A DNA stretch of 7,613 nt from Lachnoclostridium phytofermentans (GCA_003526525.1 DPVV01000206.1:1-7613); one strand, 5' to 3'; counted from the first letter of the stretch, positions 1 through 6,186 are shown. Numbers and translations: made by a program. The notes: a model not told the origin generated them from the sequence alone.

Positions 1-306
1 AAAGAGTTGCTTGATAAAGTTAAATCAGGAGAAGCAAACTATCACTTTATCGAAATCATGGGATGTCCTGGTGGCTGTGTCAATGGTGGTGGTCAGCCTC
101 AGGTTCCAGCAAGCGTTCGTAACTTTACAGACATACGCGCTCTTCGTGCTAAGGTTCTCTACGACTCAGATGCAGCAAATCCTTTCCGTATGTCTCATGA
201 AAATGAAGCAGTGAAGAAAGTTTATGAGGAGTTCCTTGGTGCTCCTGGAAGCCATAAGGCACATGATATCTTGCATACAACTTATGTTAAGAGATCTATT
301 AACTAA
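1..306 (+). CDS. hydA: [FeFe]-hydrogenase, C-terminal fragment (5' end outside window)
   Basis: This is the last 101 codons of an iron-only hydrogenase, read in frame from base 1 to the TAA at 304-306. The enzyme makes or oxidises H2, usually with ferredoxin, and re-oxidises electron carriers during fermentation in the cytoplasm. The third H-cluster signature is intact: EIMGCPGGCVNGGGQP at fragment residues 18-33. Its two cysteines (codons 64-66 and 76-78) correspond to the last two cysteine ligands of the catalytic H-cluster. The remainder, ending HTTYVKRSIN, matches the family's small-subunit-like C-terminal domain, so the 3' end looks complete. The N-terminal iron-sulfur domains and the first two signatures lie upstream, so it cannot be decided whether this is a monomeric ferredoxin enzyme or a subunit of a multimeric NAD-linked one. 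A terminator follows within 25 nt. Confidence 0.93.
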   Translation, partial: KELLDKVKSGEANYHFIEIMGCPGGCVNGGGQPQVPASVRNFTDIRALRAKVLYDSDAANPFRMSHENEAVKKVYEEFLGAPGSHKAHDILHTTYVKRSIN

Positions 307-327
307 ATATAGACAATAAAAATAAAT

Positions 328-370
328 AAAAAATGTCTCTGCACATGTATTAACTGCTGAGACATTTTTT
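328..370. terminator. Bidirectional intrinsic terminator between hydrogenase and LspA-like genes
   Basis: AAAAAATGTCTC (328-339) pairs perfectly with GAGACATTTTTT (359-370). The stem continues after one T-T mismatch with GCA/TGC (341-343/355-357). The plus strand ends in a U run, and the minus strand also ends in U-rich sequence because the left arm begins with A6 in an A-rich stretch. It can therefore end the hydrogenase transcript and also the converging transcript of the LspA-like unit. Confidence 0.9.
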
Positions 371-561
371 ATTTTAACTATAAAAGTTGTTAGTCCAAAT
401 TCATCTTGGAAGATAGTTTTCATATACCTCTTCGATTACTATATTCCATATAAAGCAAGGCAACTCCAATAATTGATTAATCTACAACATCATTTTTTAG
501 ATCTTTACATAGTTCGAATATTCGATCCATATCAAGATTGAAAAAGAAATAATATTTACCA
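371..561. other. Intergenic region downstream of two converging genes
   Basis: No complete gene was found here on either strand. It holds a 12-bp palindrome TCGAATATTCGA (514-525) and a minus-strand stretch of protein-like reading frame ending at 477 (separate entry). A further minus-strand frame starting at 423 runs through the terminator and antisense to the hydrogenase, so it was not accepted. Confidence 0.5.
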
Positions 562-614
562 TTAATTGATATCGTTCTTTCGCCATCTGCGATAACAAAA
601 GTGAGTAATATCAC
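477..614 (-). pseudogene. Possible remnant coding sequence overlapping the 3' end of the LspA-like gene
   Basis: On the minus strand, a frame shifted +1 relative to the LspA-like gene is open from a stop just upstream to TAA at 477-479. From the GTG at 612-614 it would encode 45 residues, including GERTISINGKYYFFFNLDMD and then RIFELCKDLKNDVVD. The residue mix looks like a soluble folded protein and not random AT-rich translation. No convincing ribosome site or full-length start is visible, and 53 nt overlap the LspA-like frame. It may be the 3' scrap of a lost gene, a genuine tiny protein, or chance. I do not recognise the family. Confidence 0.25.
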
Positions 615-1101
615 GTATCCTAACTTTTTGAATTACCCTATAATTTTTTATTGCTACAAAAGCAAACAATACTTCAGCCCCACTAATATAACAATCTTTT
701 AAATCAAAGATAAACCAGTCAAATAGTAAAATATAATCAAGACTGCCACCAAAGAATATTTTATCAATAAGGCTACAAAATGCTCCTGACAACAATAGCA
801 CATAAATTGCTTTCGGTAATATTTTCTCCTGTTTTGCGCAAAAGCAATAATACTGGTAGATATAGTAAACTATCACTATAACGAAAACATTAATCAGTAT
901 TGCAAACCACGGGTAACTAAATATATTTACATAATTCCCAAGATAAGATTGGTTTGTGTTTACCTTCGGTCTGAAAGCAAATATTTCATCCAATATCCAA
1001 AAATTCTTATCAAAATAGTTATGCCGTATGATAGCCTTTATCACCTGGTCAAGTACTACCAAACTTGCTATTGTTATGCTTTTTTTTGCGATCGGTTTCA
1101 T
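562..1101 (-). CDS. Divergent signal peptidase II (LspA-like) integral membrane protein
   Basis: This 179-residue protein has about four hydrophobic helices (near residues 8-26, 63-86, 96-108 and 139-152), the layout of lipoprotein signal peptidase, the membrane aspartyl protease that removes signal peptides from lipidated prolipoproteins. The LDQxxK motif (D18, K22) is present. The two Asp corresponding to the catalytic pair appear as D122 (GGSLDYI) and D136 (FDLKD). Several normally invariant neighbours are changed: the usual GN of GxxGNxxDR becomes CS (S110), its Arg becomes K114, and FNxAD becomes FDLKD (D133, K135). The usual NTGxxF loop reads NTNQSYLGN (48-56). The roughly 25-residue basic tail is longer than usual. 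The start is ATG with AGAGGAGA (about 1111-1118) 8-9 nt upstream. It lies 25 nt downstream of the acetyltransferase gene in the same transcript. It is more likely an LspA paralogue than the housekeeping copy; altered substrate use is inference. Confidence 0.7.
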   Translation of the reverse strand: MKPIAKKSITIASLVVLDQVIKAIIRHNYFDKNFWILDEIFAFRPKVNTNQSYLGNYVNIFSYPWFAILINVFVIVIVYYIYQYYCFCAKQEKILPKAIYVLLLSGAFCSLIDKIFFGGSLDYILLFDWFIFDLKDCYISGAEVLFAFVAIKNYRVIQKVRIRDITHFCYRRWRKNDIN

Positions 1102-1126
1102 GAAAACATCTCTCCTCTATTTCACT

Positions 1127-1564
1127 TTAGAAACGAATTCGATATAATACTTCTTCTTCCACCCATTCACTATGTACCGGTTGAAATCCTAGTCTCTTAT
1201 ATAGTCTTCTAGCCTGTTCGTTATCTGGCTCAAAACTAATATAGACCATCTTTTGATTCTTTTCTTCTTTCATATACTGCAAAAGCTGTTTCATCGCTTC
1301 TGCTCCAAGCCCCTTTGATTGATACCTCTCATCAATCATAAATCGCACAATTAAATAATGATACTCATCTGGGTGTAAGCAATACATTAAAAATCCAACC
1401 AATTCTTCTTCCTCATAAATCGTCATTGGCATATAGTCCTTATGTATCTTCGCTTGTTCTAACGAATAGTGGTTGGATACTAAAAAGCGGCGTTGACCCT
1501 CTTTCACTTTCAGATTAATCACCGCATCATAATTGGACTCTGTAATACCCCTAAGGGACACCAA
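1127..1564 (-). CDS. GNAT-family N-acetyltransferase, BltD-like (possible polyamine acetyltransferase)
   Basis: This 145-residue protein matches the single-domain GNAT fold. The acetyl-CoA pyrophosphate loop is RYQSKGLG (residues 80-87), preceded by the beta-4 strand VRFMID (73-78). The typical C-terminal NEQARRLYKRLGF (115-127) follows. The middle stretch ELVGFLMY and the FMIDERYQxKGLG region resemble Bacillus BltD spermine/spermidine acetyltransferase, so acetyl transfer to a polyamine or other small amine in the cytosol is plausible, but the substrate is not proven by the sequence. The start is TTG at 1562-1564 (or GTG at 1559-1561), with GAGAGGAGAGG (about 1571-1581) 7 nt upstream of the TTG. 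It is the first gene of a leftward two-gene unit with the LspA-like gene. No functional link between the two is obvious. Confidence 0.85.
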   Translation of the reverse strand: MVSLRGITESNYDAVINLKVKEGQRRFLVSNHYSLEQAKIHKDYMPMTIYEEEELVGFLMYCLHPDEYHYLIVRFMIDERYQSKGLGAEAMKQLLQYMKEEKNQKMVYISFEPDNEQARRLYKRLGFQPVHSEWVEEEVLYRIRF

Positions 1565-1598
1565 AGGATAACCTCTCCTCTCGATATGATATTCATTC

Positions 1599-1609
1599 GG
1601 GAATTTCCC
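1599..1609. promoter_or_regulatory. GGGAATTTCCC dyad in the acetyltransferase leader
   Basis: An 11-bp perfect inverted repeat with a single central base lies between the predicted transcription start (about 1627, minus strand) and the ribosome site of the acetyltransferase gene. Its GC-rich ends stand out in AT-rich DNA. The position suits a repressor operator. No known consensus is claimed. Confidence 0.3.
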
Positions 1610-1633
1610 ATATACTCTTTGGTTAGTCCTTCT

Positions 1634-1662
1634 ATTATATAGTTAAAAAGCTCCACATGCAA
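1634..1662 (-). promoter_or_regulatory. Sigma-A type promoter for the acetyltransferase / LspA-like unit
   Basis: On the minus strand TTGCAT (1657-1662) and TATAAT (1634-1639) are separated by 17 bp. The -10 is perfect and the -35 is half-consensus. The start would fall near 1627, giving a leader of about 60 nt before the TTG start. Confidence 0.6.
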
Positions 1663-1669
1663 CTAAATC

Positions 1670-1733
1670 TTTGTTTTATATCCTCGTAAACTTTGCTTTA
1701 TATGCCCATAATTTCTGTTTATATGCTCGTAAT
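1670..1733. repeat. Three imperfect 21-22 bp direct repeats, core TTTATATgCtCgTAA
   Basis: The word TTTATAT recurs at 1675, 1697 and 1718, spaced 22 and 21 bp. Each is followed by similar sequence (CCTCGTAA, GCCCATAA, GCTCGTAA), and each is preceded by a T/G-rich tract. The spacing equals two DNA helical turns, placing the copies on one face of the helix between two divergent promoters. This could be a cooperative regulator site or a decayed tandem duplication. Confidence 0.55.
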
Positions 1734-1767
1734 ACTATGGCTTCAAAACATCGAATCTCCCTGTTTA

Positions 1768-1810
1768 GATAAATTAGGATGTTACTTGTTTTGACAAATT
1801 AGAATGTTGC
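1768..1810. repeat. Two 18-bp direct repeats, GAyAAATTAGrATGTTrC
   Basis: Copies at 1768-1785 and 1793-1810 match at 15 of 18 positions with a 25-bp period. The second copy ends about 46 bp upstream of the -35 of the moxR operon promoter. With the triple repeat, these account for most of what is visible in the gene-free stretch 1565-1917. Confidence 0.55.
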
Positions 1811-1856
1811 CTTTATGAAGTTTATATTACATATATCTATGTTAAAAACTACTTTC

Positions 1857-1884
1857 TTGAATTACTTTGCCACTATGATATAAT
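1857..1884 (+). promoter_or_regulatory. Extended -10 promoter of the moxR operon
   Basis: TTGAAT (1857-1862), a 16-bp spacer and TATAAT (1879-1884) are preceded by TG at 1876-1877, forming an extended -10 (TGATATAAT). The transcript would start near 1891, leaving a leader of about 27 nt before the ATG at 1918. Confidence 0.75.
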
Positions 1885-1917
1885 ATTAGTAAATTTTAGA
1901 ATTTGCGAGGTTATTGT

Positions 1918-2880
1918 ATGAATGTAAATGAGGTAAATAAAATTGTAAATGAATTAAAATCCAATATTCAGCAAGTAATTATCGGAAAAGACGATGTTAT
2001 TCTAAAAGTAATAACTACCCTTATTGCAGGTGGACATGTTTTACTAGAAGATACTCCTGGTACTGGAAAAACACTATTATCCAAAGCACTCGCGCGTTCC
2101 ATCTCTCTAGATTTCAGGCGCATTCAGTTTACACCAGACCTTTTACCATCAGACGTTACAGGGCTTAATATATATAATCAAAAAGAAGAATGTTTTACAT
2201 TTTTAGCAGGCCCTGCCTTTACAAATATTTTATTAGCAGATGAAATTAACAGAGCAACTCCAAGAACCCAATCTAGCTTATTAGAGTGTATGGAAGAACA
2301 CCAGATTACCATTGACGGAGAGACAAGGACCTTATCGGATCCGTTCTTTGTAATTGCTACACAAAATCCAATAGAAACCGCAGGGACCTTCCCACTCCCG
2401 GAAGCTCAGATGGATCGTTTTATGATGCAACTATCTATGGGATATCCTACGGAATCAGAAGAACTTAGTATGATTGATAGATATCTCTTAAACAACCCAT
2501 TAACTAAGCTAAATCCAGTATGTTCTACAGAAGATATTCTTGCAATCAGAGAATATTCAAAGACTATTTTTATACATAATTCAGTACGGGAATATCTCGT
2601 TGCTATTATTCAGGCAACAAGAAAGCATCCTTTATTATCTGTTGGAGTAAGCCCTCGTGGAACATTTGCCTTGATAAAAGCCTGTCAAGTCTATGCTGCG
2701 ATACAAAATCGTAATTATTGTCTACCAGATGATGTGAAACAATTGGCGCCCTGCGTATTAAAACATCGTGTTCTTTTATTTGGGAACTATAAACAGGGGG
2801 TTAATAATCATCCTATCGATGAGATTATTCAAAAAATCTCAGTACCAACCGAGGATTTTAGTGAGAAGAGGATGATATAA
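1918..2880 (+). CDS. MoxR-family AAA+ ATPase
   Basis: This 320-residue protein is a full-length MoxR-type ATPase. Walker A is EDTPGTGKT (44-52) and Walker B is LLADE (105-109), continuing INRATPRTQSSLLECMEE as in the family. Sensor 1 is ATQNP (N150), the arginine-finger region is LPEAQMDRF (R167), and sensor 2 is GVSPRG (243-248). MoxR proteins use ATP to remodel or insert metal centres into partner proteins, often vWA-type or DUF58 proteins encoded next door. Here the next gene is DUF58. I chose ATG 1918 because GCGAGG (1905-1910) sits 7 nt upstream; the in-frame TTG at 1903 has no ribosome site. It is the first gene of the operon. The 164 nt to the next gene is long for an operon whose following two genes overlap. 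Confidence 0.93.
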   Translation: MNVNEVNKIVNELKSNIQQVIIGKDDVILKVITTLIAGGHVLLEDTPGTGKTLLSKALARSISLDFRRIQFTPDLLPSDVTGLNIYNQKEECFTFLAGPAFTNILLADEINRATPRTQSSLLECMEEHQITIDGETRTLSDPFFVIATQNPIETAGTFPLPEAQMDRFMMQLSMGYPTESEELSMIDRYLLNNPLTKLNPVCSTEDILAIREYSKTIFIHNSVREYLVAIIQATRKHPLLSVGVSPRGTFALIKACQVYAAIQNRNYCLPDDVKQLAPCVLKHRVLLFGNYKQGVNNHPIDEIIQKISVPTEDFSEKRMI

Positions 2881-3044
2881 AATAGTTGCTAAGCCTCGAA
2901 ACGAAGTTCGTGTTTTATAAAAATTACATGCTTCTTCTATTTTAATGACGGTTCAATATAACAGTCTGCATTTGCAAGAATATGTTGTATTCGATGGGTG
3001 CAATTGTTATGTATGCGTGCTAAAACACGCAGACGGGAGTTCAT
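2881..3044 (+). promoter_or_regulatory. 164-nt intra-operon spacer with RNA hairpins before the DUF58 gene
   Basis: AATATAAC (2955-2962) can pair with GTTGTATT (2984-2991), 8 bp with one G-U. TGCGTG (3014-3019) pairs with CACGCA (3026-3031) around a 6-nt loop and ends 3 nt before the GGGAG ribosome site (3035-3039). A weaker hairpin lies near 2899-2916, followed by TTTTATAAAAA. These could tune expression of the downstream genes relative to moxR. No promoter of good quality was seen inside the spacer. Confidence 0.35.
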
Positions 3045-4187
3045 ATGAGAATTATAACATCATTTCTTCTCATTGGTTTTGTGTACTATATTCAGCACTT
3101 TTTATATGAGAAGTATTGGGATTATAGATTAAGAGTAACACTATCTTTTGAAGATAACTTTGTAACCGAAGGGCAAAAAACTTATCTTATCGAATGTGTT
3201 GAGAATGATAAATTTTTACCTATCCCTCTCCTTCGTGTTAAGTTTTCAACCTCGAAGTACTTTTTATTTGGGAAAGAGAATAATGCAAACGTTACGGATC
3301 AGTATTATCGCCATAATGTTTACTCTATTATTCCATATCAGAAAATTACCAGAAAATATCCTTGTCTTTGTAGCAAAAGAGGTTGTTATTCCATCAATCG
3401 CATTGATTTAATTTCCCGTGACTTGTTCTTATCTGGTATACTGGCAAATCAGATGCCATGCGATAGTATGATTCATGTCCTACCGGGTACAGTTTCTCCG
3501 CTGAAATATCCAAAAAATCTGATATCAGCACTGCAGTCGATCATCCATCAGGCTGCATTAACAGAAGACCCTTTTGAATTAAAAAGCATCCGTGATTATG
3601 AACCCTATGATAATATACGCCATATTAATTGGAAACAAACCGCAAGGACAGGACATTTAAAAGTAAATACTCACTTCCCAACAACGTGGCAAAATGTATC
3701 CATTTACCTAAATCTTGATGCCAATATTGTATCACATCAAGAAGAATTGCTAGAAGAAAGCATACGAATTGCTTATTCCCTTGCTTCTATGCTGAATGAA
3801 GCAAATGTTCCTGTACGATTTTTATGTAATGGAAAGGATATTTTCACAAGTCAGACTATAAAAATGGAAGCTGGAAGTGGCAGACATTACTTAACTCAGC
3901 TAGGCATCTCTTTAGCAAGAATAGACTTAAAAAAATCCGCTGATAACTTTACCTCAACACTCGAACAATTTTTGGTACAGGATCAAATATCCCATCAACT
4001 AATATTAATTTCTAATTATCGAAAGCCTGATTTATTAGAAACTTATCATAAGCTTATGGATTGTGGGTATTCTTGTTTTTATATCATTCCAATACTAAAG
4101 TCTGTGGAGGAATTAGAAACATCGATTCCTAATTCTATGATATGGGAGGTGGACTATCTTGAAACCACGTTATCAGAAACTCCTTGA
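3045..4187 (+). CDS. DUF58-domain membrane-anchored protein, MoxR partner
   Basis: This 380-residue protein has one hydrophobic N-terminal segment (about residues 3-20), then a beta-rich region. The diagnostic DUF58 block RDYEPYDNIRHINWKQTAR follows at residues 183-201, with the conserved R, Y, D, R, I, W and AR positions present. After it comes a vWA-like half (SIYLNLDAN, then helical EELLEESIRIAYSLASMLN). Many DUF58 proteins have two N-terminal membrane helices; only one is evident here. DUF58 proteins are almost always encoded beside MoxR ATPases and are presumed to be their membrane-associated partners or substrates, with the biochemical role still unclear. The start is ATG with GGGAG 5 nt upstream. 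Its 3' end overlaps the next gene by 29 nt, implying translational coupling. Confidence 0.88.
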   Translation: MRIITSFLLIGFVYYIQHFLYEKYWDYRLRVTLSFEDNFVTEGQKTYLIECVENDKFLPIPLLRVKFSTSKYFLFGKENNANVTDQYYRHNVYSIIPYQKITRKYPCLCSKRGCYSINRIDLISRDLFLSGILANQMPCDSMIHVLPGTVSPLKYPKNLISALQSIIHQAALTEDPFELKSIRDYEPYDNIRHINWKQTARTGHLKVNTHFPTTWQNVSIYLNLDANIVSHQEELLEESIRIAYSLASMLNEANVPVRFLCNGKDIFTSQTIKMEAGSGRHYLTQLGISLARIDLKKSADNFTSTLEQFLVQDQISHQLILISNYRKPDLLETYHKLMDCGYSCFYIIPILKSVEELETSIPNSMIWEVDYLETTLSETP

Positions 4188-5391
4188 TGTATTCCACCTT
4201 GGAATGCTATTACTTGTTTGCTGTACATTAACAACATTACTTTTTCAATTTGTTAAGCAAACTAGTATTGTAAGACAATCCGCTTTCTATGCTATCCTTC
4301 TGATTTTTTCTTATTTAATTAATAGTTATGTACGAAAGCACTTTTTTATTTTTCTACTACCTCATTTGGTTATATTGGTTATGTTATTCTACCTGACAAT
4401 TCCTACAATGGATAAGACCCTTTGTATTATTCTATGGTCTTTTCTTATAGGATTTGATATTTTATTTTGGTGTGATATGACACGCTCCAAAGTTATTGAC
4501 ATGCCATTACCACTCATATTTGCTTATCCTGTACTTTATTGGTATTTAGGAAGAAGTGATATCGGTAATTATCAGACTCTCTCTTATTACTTTGGAATTT
4601 TATACTTAATGCTCGCACTTCTTTGTTCTTATTTAAAGAATACAAAGTACATTGAGCCGATAAAAGAAGATACTGGGTATACTCCAACAAAAGAAATCTT
4701 AAAGAGTAATAACCGAATGGTTTTTAGTATTTGTGGTACTCTCCTTATTGGAACCTTTTTTCTTCGATATAAACCTATAGAAGCTTTTTTATCCCATGCT
4801 TTAACTCTCATAAAACTAGGGCTTAGAGCTATTCTTTCGTTTGTTGTCAATTTATTTCATAGTGCTTCTGTCATACCCGAAATCGAAGATATGGATCTAC
4901 CTGATATGCAACAAGCACCTTTACCAGAAGCAACCGCAAGCCCAATATCTAATTTACTACTGGATGTTATTATCTTTATTATTTGCTTTGCTCTTGTTAC
5001 CGGATTTATCATTACTGTTTCTGTAGTAATATATCGTTTTATTAAAAAGTACCTTTATCCTCATACTCCCGCTTCTTTTACAGACGGAGATGACTTTTCC
5101 GTTATTGTAACCACTGAACGCCTTATAAGAAAAAAGCTTAAAACGGAAGTTGTTGATCTGAAAGGAAACAATAATCAAAAAATAAGGTATTATTATAAGA
5201 AAAGAATAAACCGTTTTATAGATAAAAATAAAGGTTTTGATCCGTCACTAACACCAAATGAGCGTGCCGATACCTCTGATCCTATCTCAGAGAAAGGATT
5301 AACAGAGCTTACGGCCTTCTATAATCGAGCTAGATATAGCAATGAATCTTTGAAAAAAGAAGATGCAAAAAAAGCAAAAACTTATTTATAA
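4159..5391 (+). CDS. Polytopic membrane protein with DUF4129-like tail, TgpA-like but lacking the transglutaminase domain
   Basis: This 410-residue protein has about seven hydrophobic segments in residues 13-204 and a further hydrophobic or amphipathic one near 217-236. A short acidic/proline linker (about 237-264, with PEIEDMDLPDMQQAPLPEAT) comes next, followed by a last membrane segment (about 266-297) and a basic cytoplasmic tail. The tail pattern (YYYKKRINRF, then LTPNERAD, then LTAFYNRARYSNE) resembles the DUF4129 tail found after the transglutaminase domain in TgpA-type proteins. In the usual MoxR-DUF58-TgpA trio the third protein is about 650-740 residues with an external Cys-His-Asp transglutaminase core. 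No such domain is present, and the linker sits where it would be. The start is TTG at 4159 with GGGAGGTGG (4144-4152) 6 nt upstream. A scaffold role in the MoxR/DUF58 complex is inference. Confidence 0.72.
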   Translation: MKPRYQKLLDVFHLGMLLLVCCTLTTLLFQFVKQTSIVRQSAFYAILLIFSYLINSYVRKHFFIFLLPHLVILVMLFYLTIPTMDKTLCIILWSFLIGFDILFWCDMTRSKVIDMPLPLIFAYPVLYWYLGRSDIGNYQTLSYYFGILYLMLALLCSYLKNTKYIEPIKEDTGYTPTKEILKSNNRMVFSICGTLLIGTFFLRYKPIEAFLSHALTLIKLGLRAILSFVVNLFHSASVIPEIEDMDLPDMQQAPLPEATASPISNLLLDVIIFIICFALVTGFIITVSVVIYRFIKKYLYPHTPASFTDGDDFSVIVTTERLIRKKLKTEVVDLKGNNNQKIRYYYKKRINRFIDKNKGFDPSLTPNERADTSDPISEKGLTELTAFYNRARYSNESLKKEDAKKAKTYL

Positions 5392-5408
5392 TGATAGATT
5401 ATCCTATG

Positions 5409-5437
5409 TTTACGTATAGTTCTAAAATTTTTATCAT
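5409..5437 (+). promoter_or_regulatory. Weak candidate internal promoter before the lipoprotein gene
   Basis: TTTACG (5409-5414) and TATCAT (5432-5437) are separated by 17 bp in the 80-nt gap after the DUF4129-like gene. Both boxes are imperfect. The lipoprotein may instead be read entirely from the operon promoter. Confidence 0.25.
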
Positions 5438-5471
5438 AAGATAGAATAAGAATTGTTCGGAGCAACACCAT

Positions 5472-5888
5472 ATGAAACATATTATAAAGCAGTTTCTTCT
5501 TTTCTCATGCCTTCTTGTATTAAGTGCTTTACTAATTTCATGTAAGAAAACAAATGCACCAGAAAAAGAAAGGGATCTAGAATTTACCGTTGTAGAGAAT
5601 GCTGATCTACCAGATAAATTATTAAAATGCATCGAAGAAAAGAAAACCAATCCTTTTAAACTAACTTATGAAAATGAAGATTATCTCTACATAGTGCAAG
5701 GTTATGGGGCTCAAAAAAGCGGTGGCTATAGCATCTCTGTTGACGAACTATATCTTGCCGGCAATTGGATCTATGTGAAAACCAACTTAATTGGTCCTGG
5801 AAAAAATGAACCAGTAACTCAAAATATCACTTACCCATATGTCGTTATTAAAACAGAATTTATGGATAATGAAGTTTGCTTTCAATAA
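5472..5888 (+). CDS. Lipoprotein with PrcB_C-type domain
   Basis: This 138-residue protein has a lipoprotein signal: basic MKHIIKQ, a hydrophobic run (8-22) and the lipobox LISC, so Cys24 should be lipidated and the protein anchored on the outer face of the membrane. The mature part carries the pattern of the PrcB C-terminal domain: GYGAQKSGGYSISVDELYL, followed by YVKTNLIGPGKNEPVTQ and TYPYVVIKTE. PrcB is named from a lipoprotein that helps assemble a surface protease complex in Treponema denticola; most clostridial homologues have no assigned role. ATG 5472 has GGAG (5459-5462) 9 nt upstream. It is the last gene before the operon terminator, so it probably belongs to the MoxR/DUF58 unit. 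A protease-partner role here is inference. Confidence 0.82.
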   Translation: MKHIIKQFLLFSCLLVLSALLISCKKTNAPEKERDLEFTVVENADLPDKLLKCIEEKKTNPFKLTYENEDYLYIVQGYGAQKSGGYSISVDELYLAGNWIYVKTNLIGPGKNEPVTQNITYPYVVIKTEFMDNEVCFQ

Positions 5889-5890
5889 TA

Positions 5891-5930
5891 AAAAAAGCAA
5901 AGCATTACATTCAATGCTTTGCTTTTTTTA
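5891..5930 (+). terminator. Intrinsic terminator of the moxR operon
   Basis: A perfect 16-bp stem (5891-5906 with 5913-5928: AAAAAAGCAAAGCATT / AATGCTTTGCTTTTTT) with a 6-nt loop starts 3 nt after the lipoprotein stop and ends in a U run. The A run on the left arm means it could also act on the minus strand. Confidence 0.93.
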
Positions 5931-6051
5931 TTCATGTCAAGTTAAAGTTCACGATTGTGCTTTTTTTGTTGAATCAAAAATCATATAACAACAATATTTA
6001 GTATTATCAAAAGTTATTTTAACCACATATAGTATTTGAGTAAAGGTTTTT

Positions 6052-6085
6052 TTGACATTTTCTATATTTTTGTTATTAATTATCA
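6052..6085 (+). promoter_or_regulatory. Candidate promoter overlapped by a Fur-like box
   Basis: A perfect -35 TTGACA (6052-6057) is followed after 16 bp by TATTAA (6074-6079), a 4/6 -10. Overlapping it, TGTTATTAATTATCA (6071-6085) matches the 15-bp Fur-type box TGATAATNATTATCA at 12 of 14 defined positions. Any transcript would run toward veg over about 400 nt. AT-rich DNA yields such matches by chance, so this is weak. Confidence 0.28.
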
Positions 6086-6100
6086 TGTAACTATTAGCTA

Positions 6101-6112
6101 TATTGTGCACTA
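6101..6112. promoter_or_regulatory. Dyad copy 1, TATTGTGCACTA
   Basis: This 12-bp site is one mismatch away from a perfect TATTG-N2-CAATA inverted repeat. The 14-nt word starting here is repeated at 6187 with 13 of 14 matches. It is probably a regulator site if the pair is real. Confidence 0.35.
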
Positions 6113-6186
6113 TTTCTTCCAAATCTAGTTCTTACTACCCAAATATTAGAAAATTAAATAACAATATGCATAACATTCCAGTTGTT

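Noticed and set aside
166..423. Minus-strand 85-residue frame with a modest ribosome-like site
   Set aside because: It runs through the terminator and antisense to the well-supported hydrogenase 3' end. The translation is cysteine- and aromatic-rich without a recognisable pattern.
949..1212. Plus-strand 87-residue frame
   Set aside because: It is antisense to the LspA-like and acetyltransferase genes, has no ribosome site, and reads as a shadow of the AT-rich membrane gene.
1670..1733. Possible CRISPR-like array
   Set aside because: The repeats are imperfect, contiguous at 21-22 bp with no unique spacers, and no cas genes are present.
2945..3109. 54-residue frame beginning in the moxR-DUF58 gap
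   Set aside because: It has no ribosome site before its ATG, overlaps the DUF58 start out of frame, and shows no protein-like pattern.
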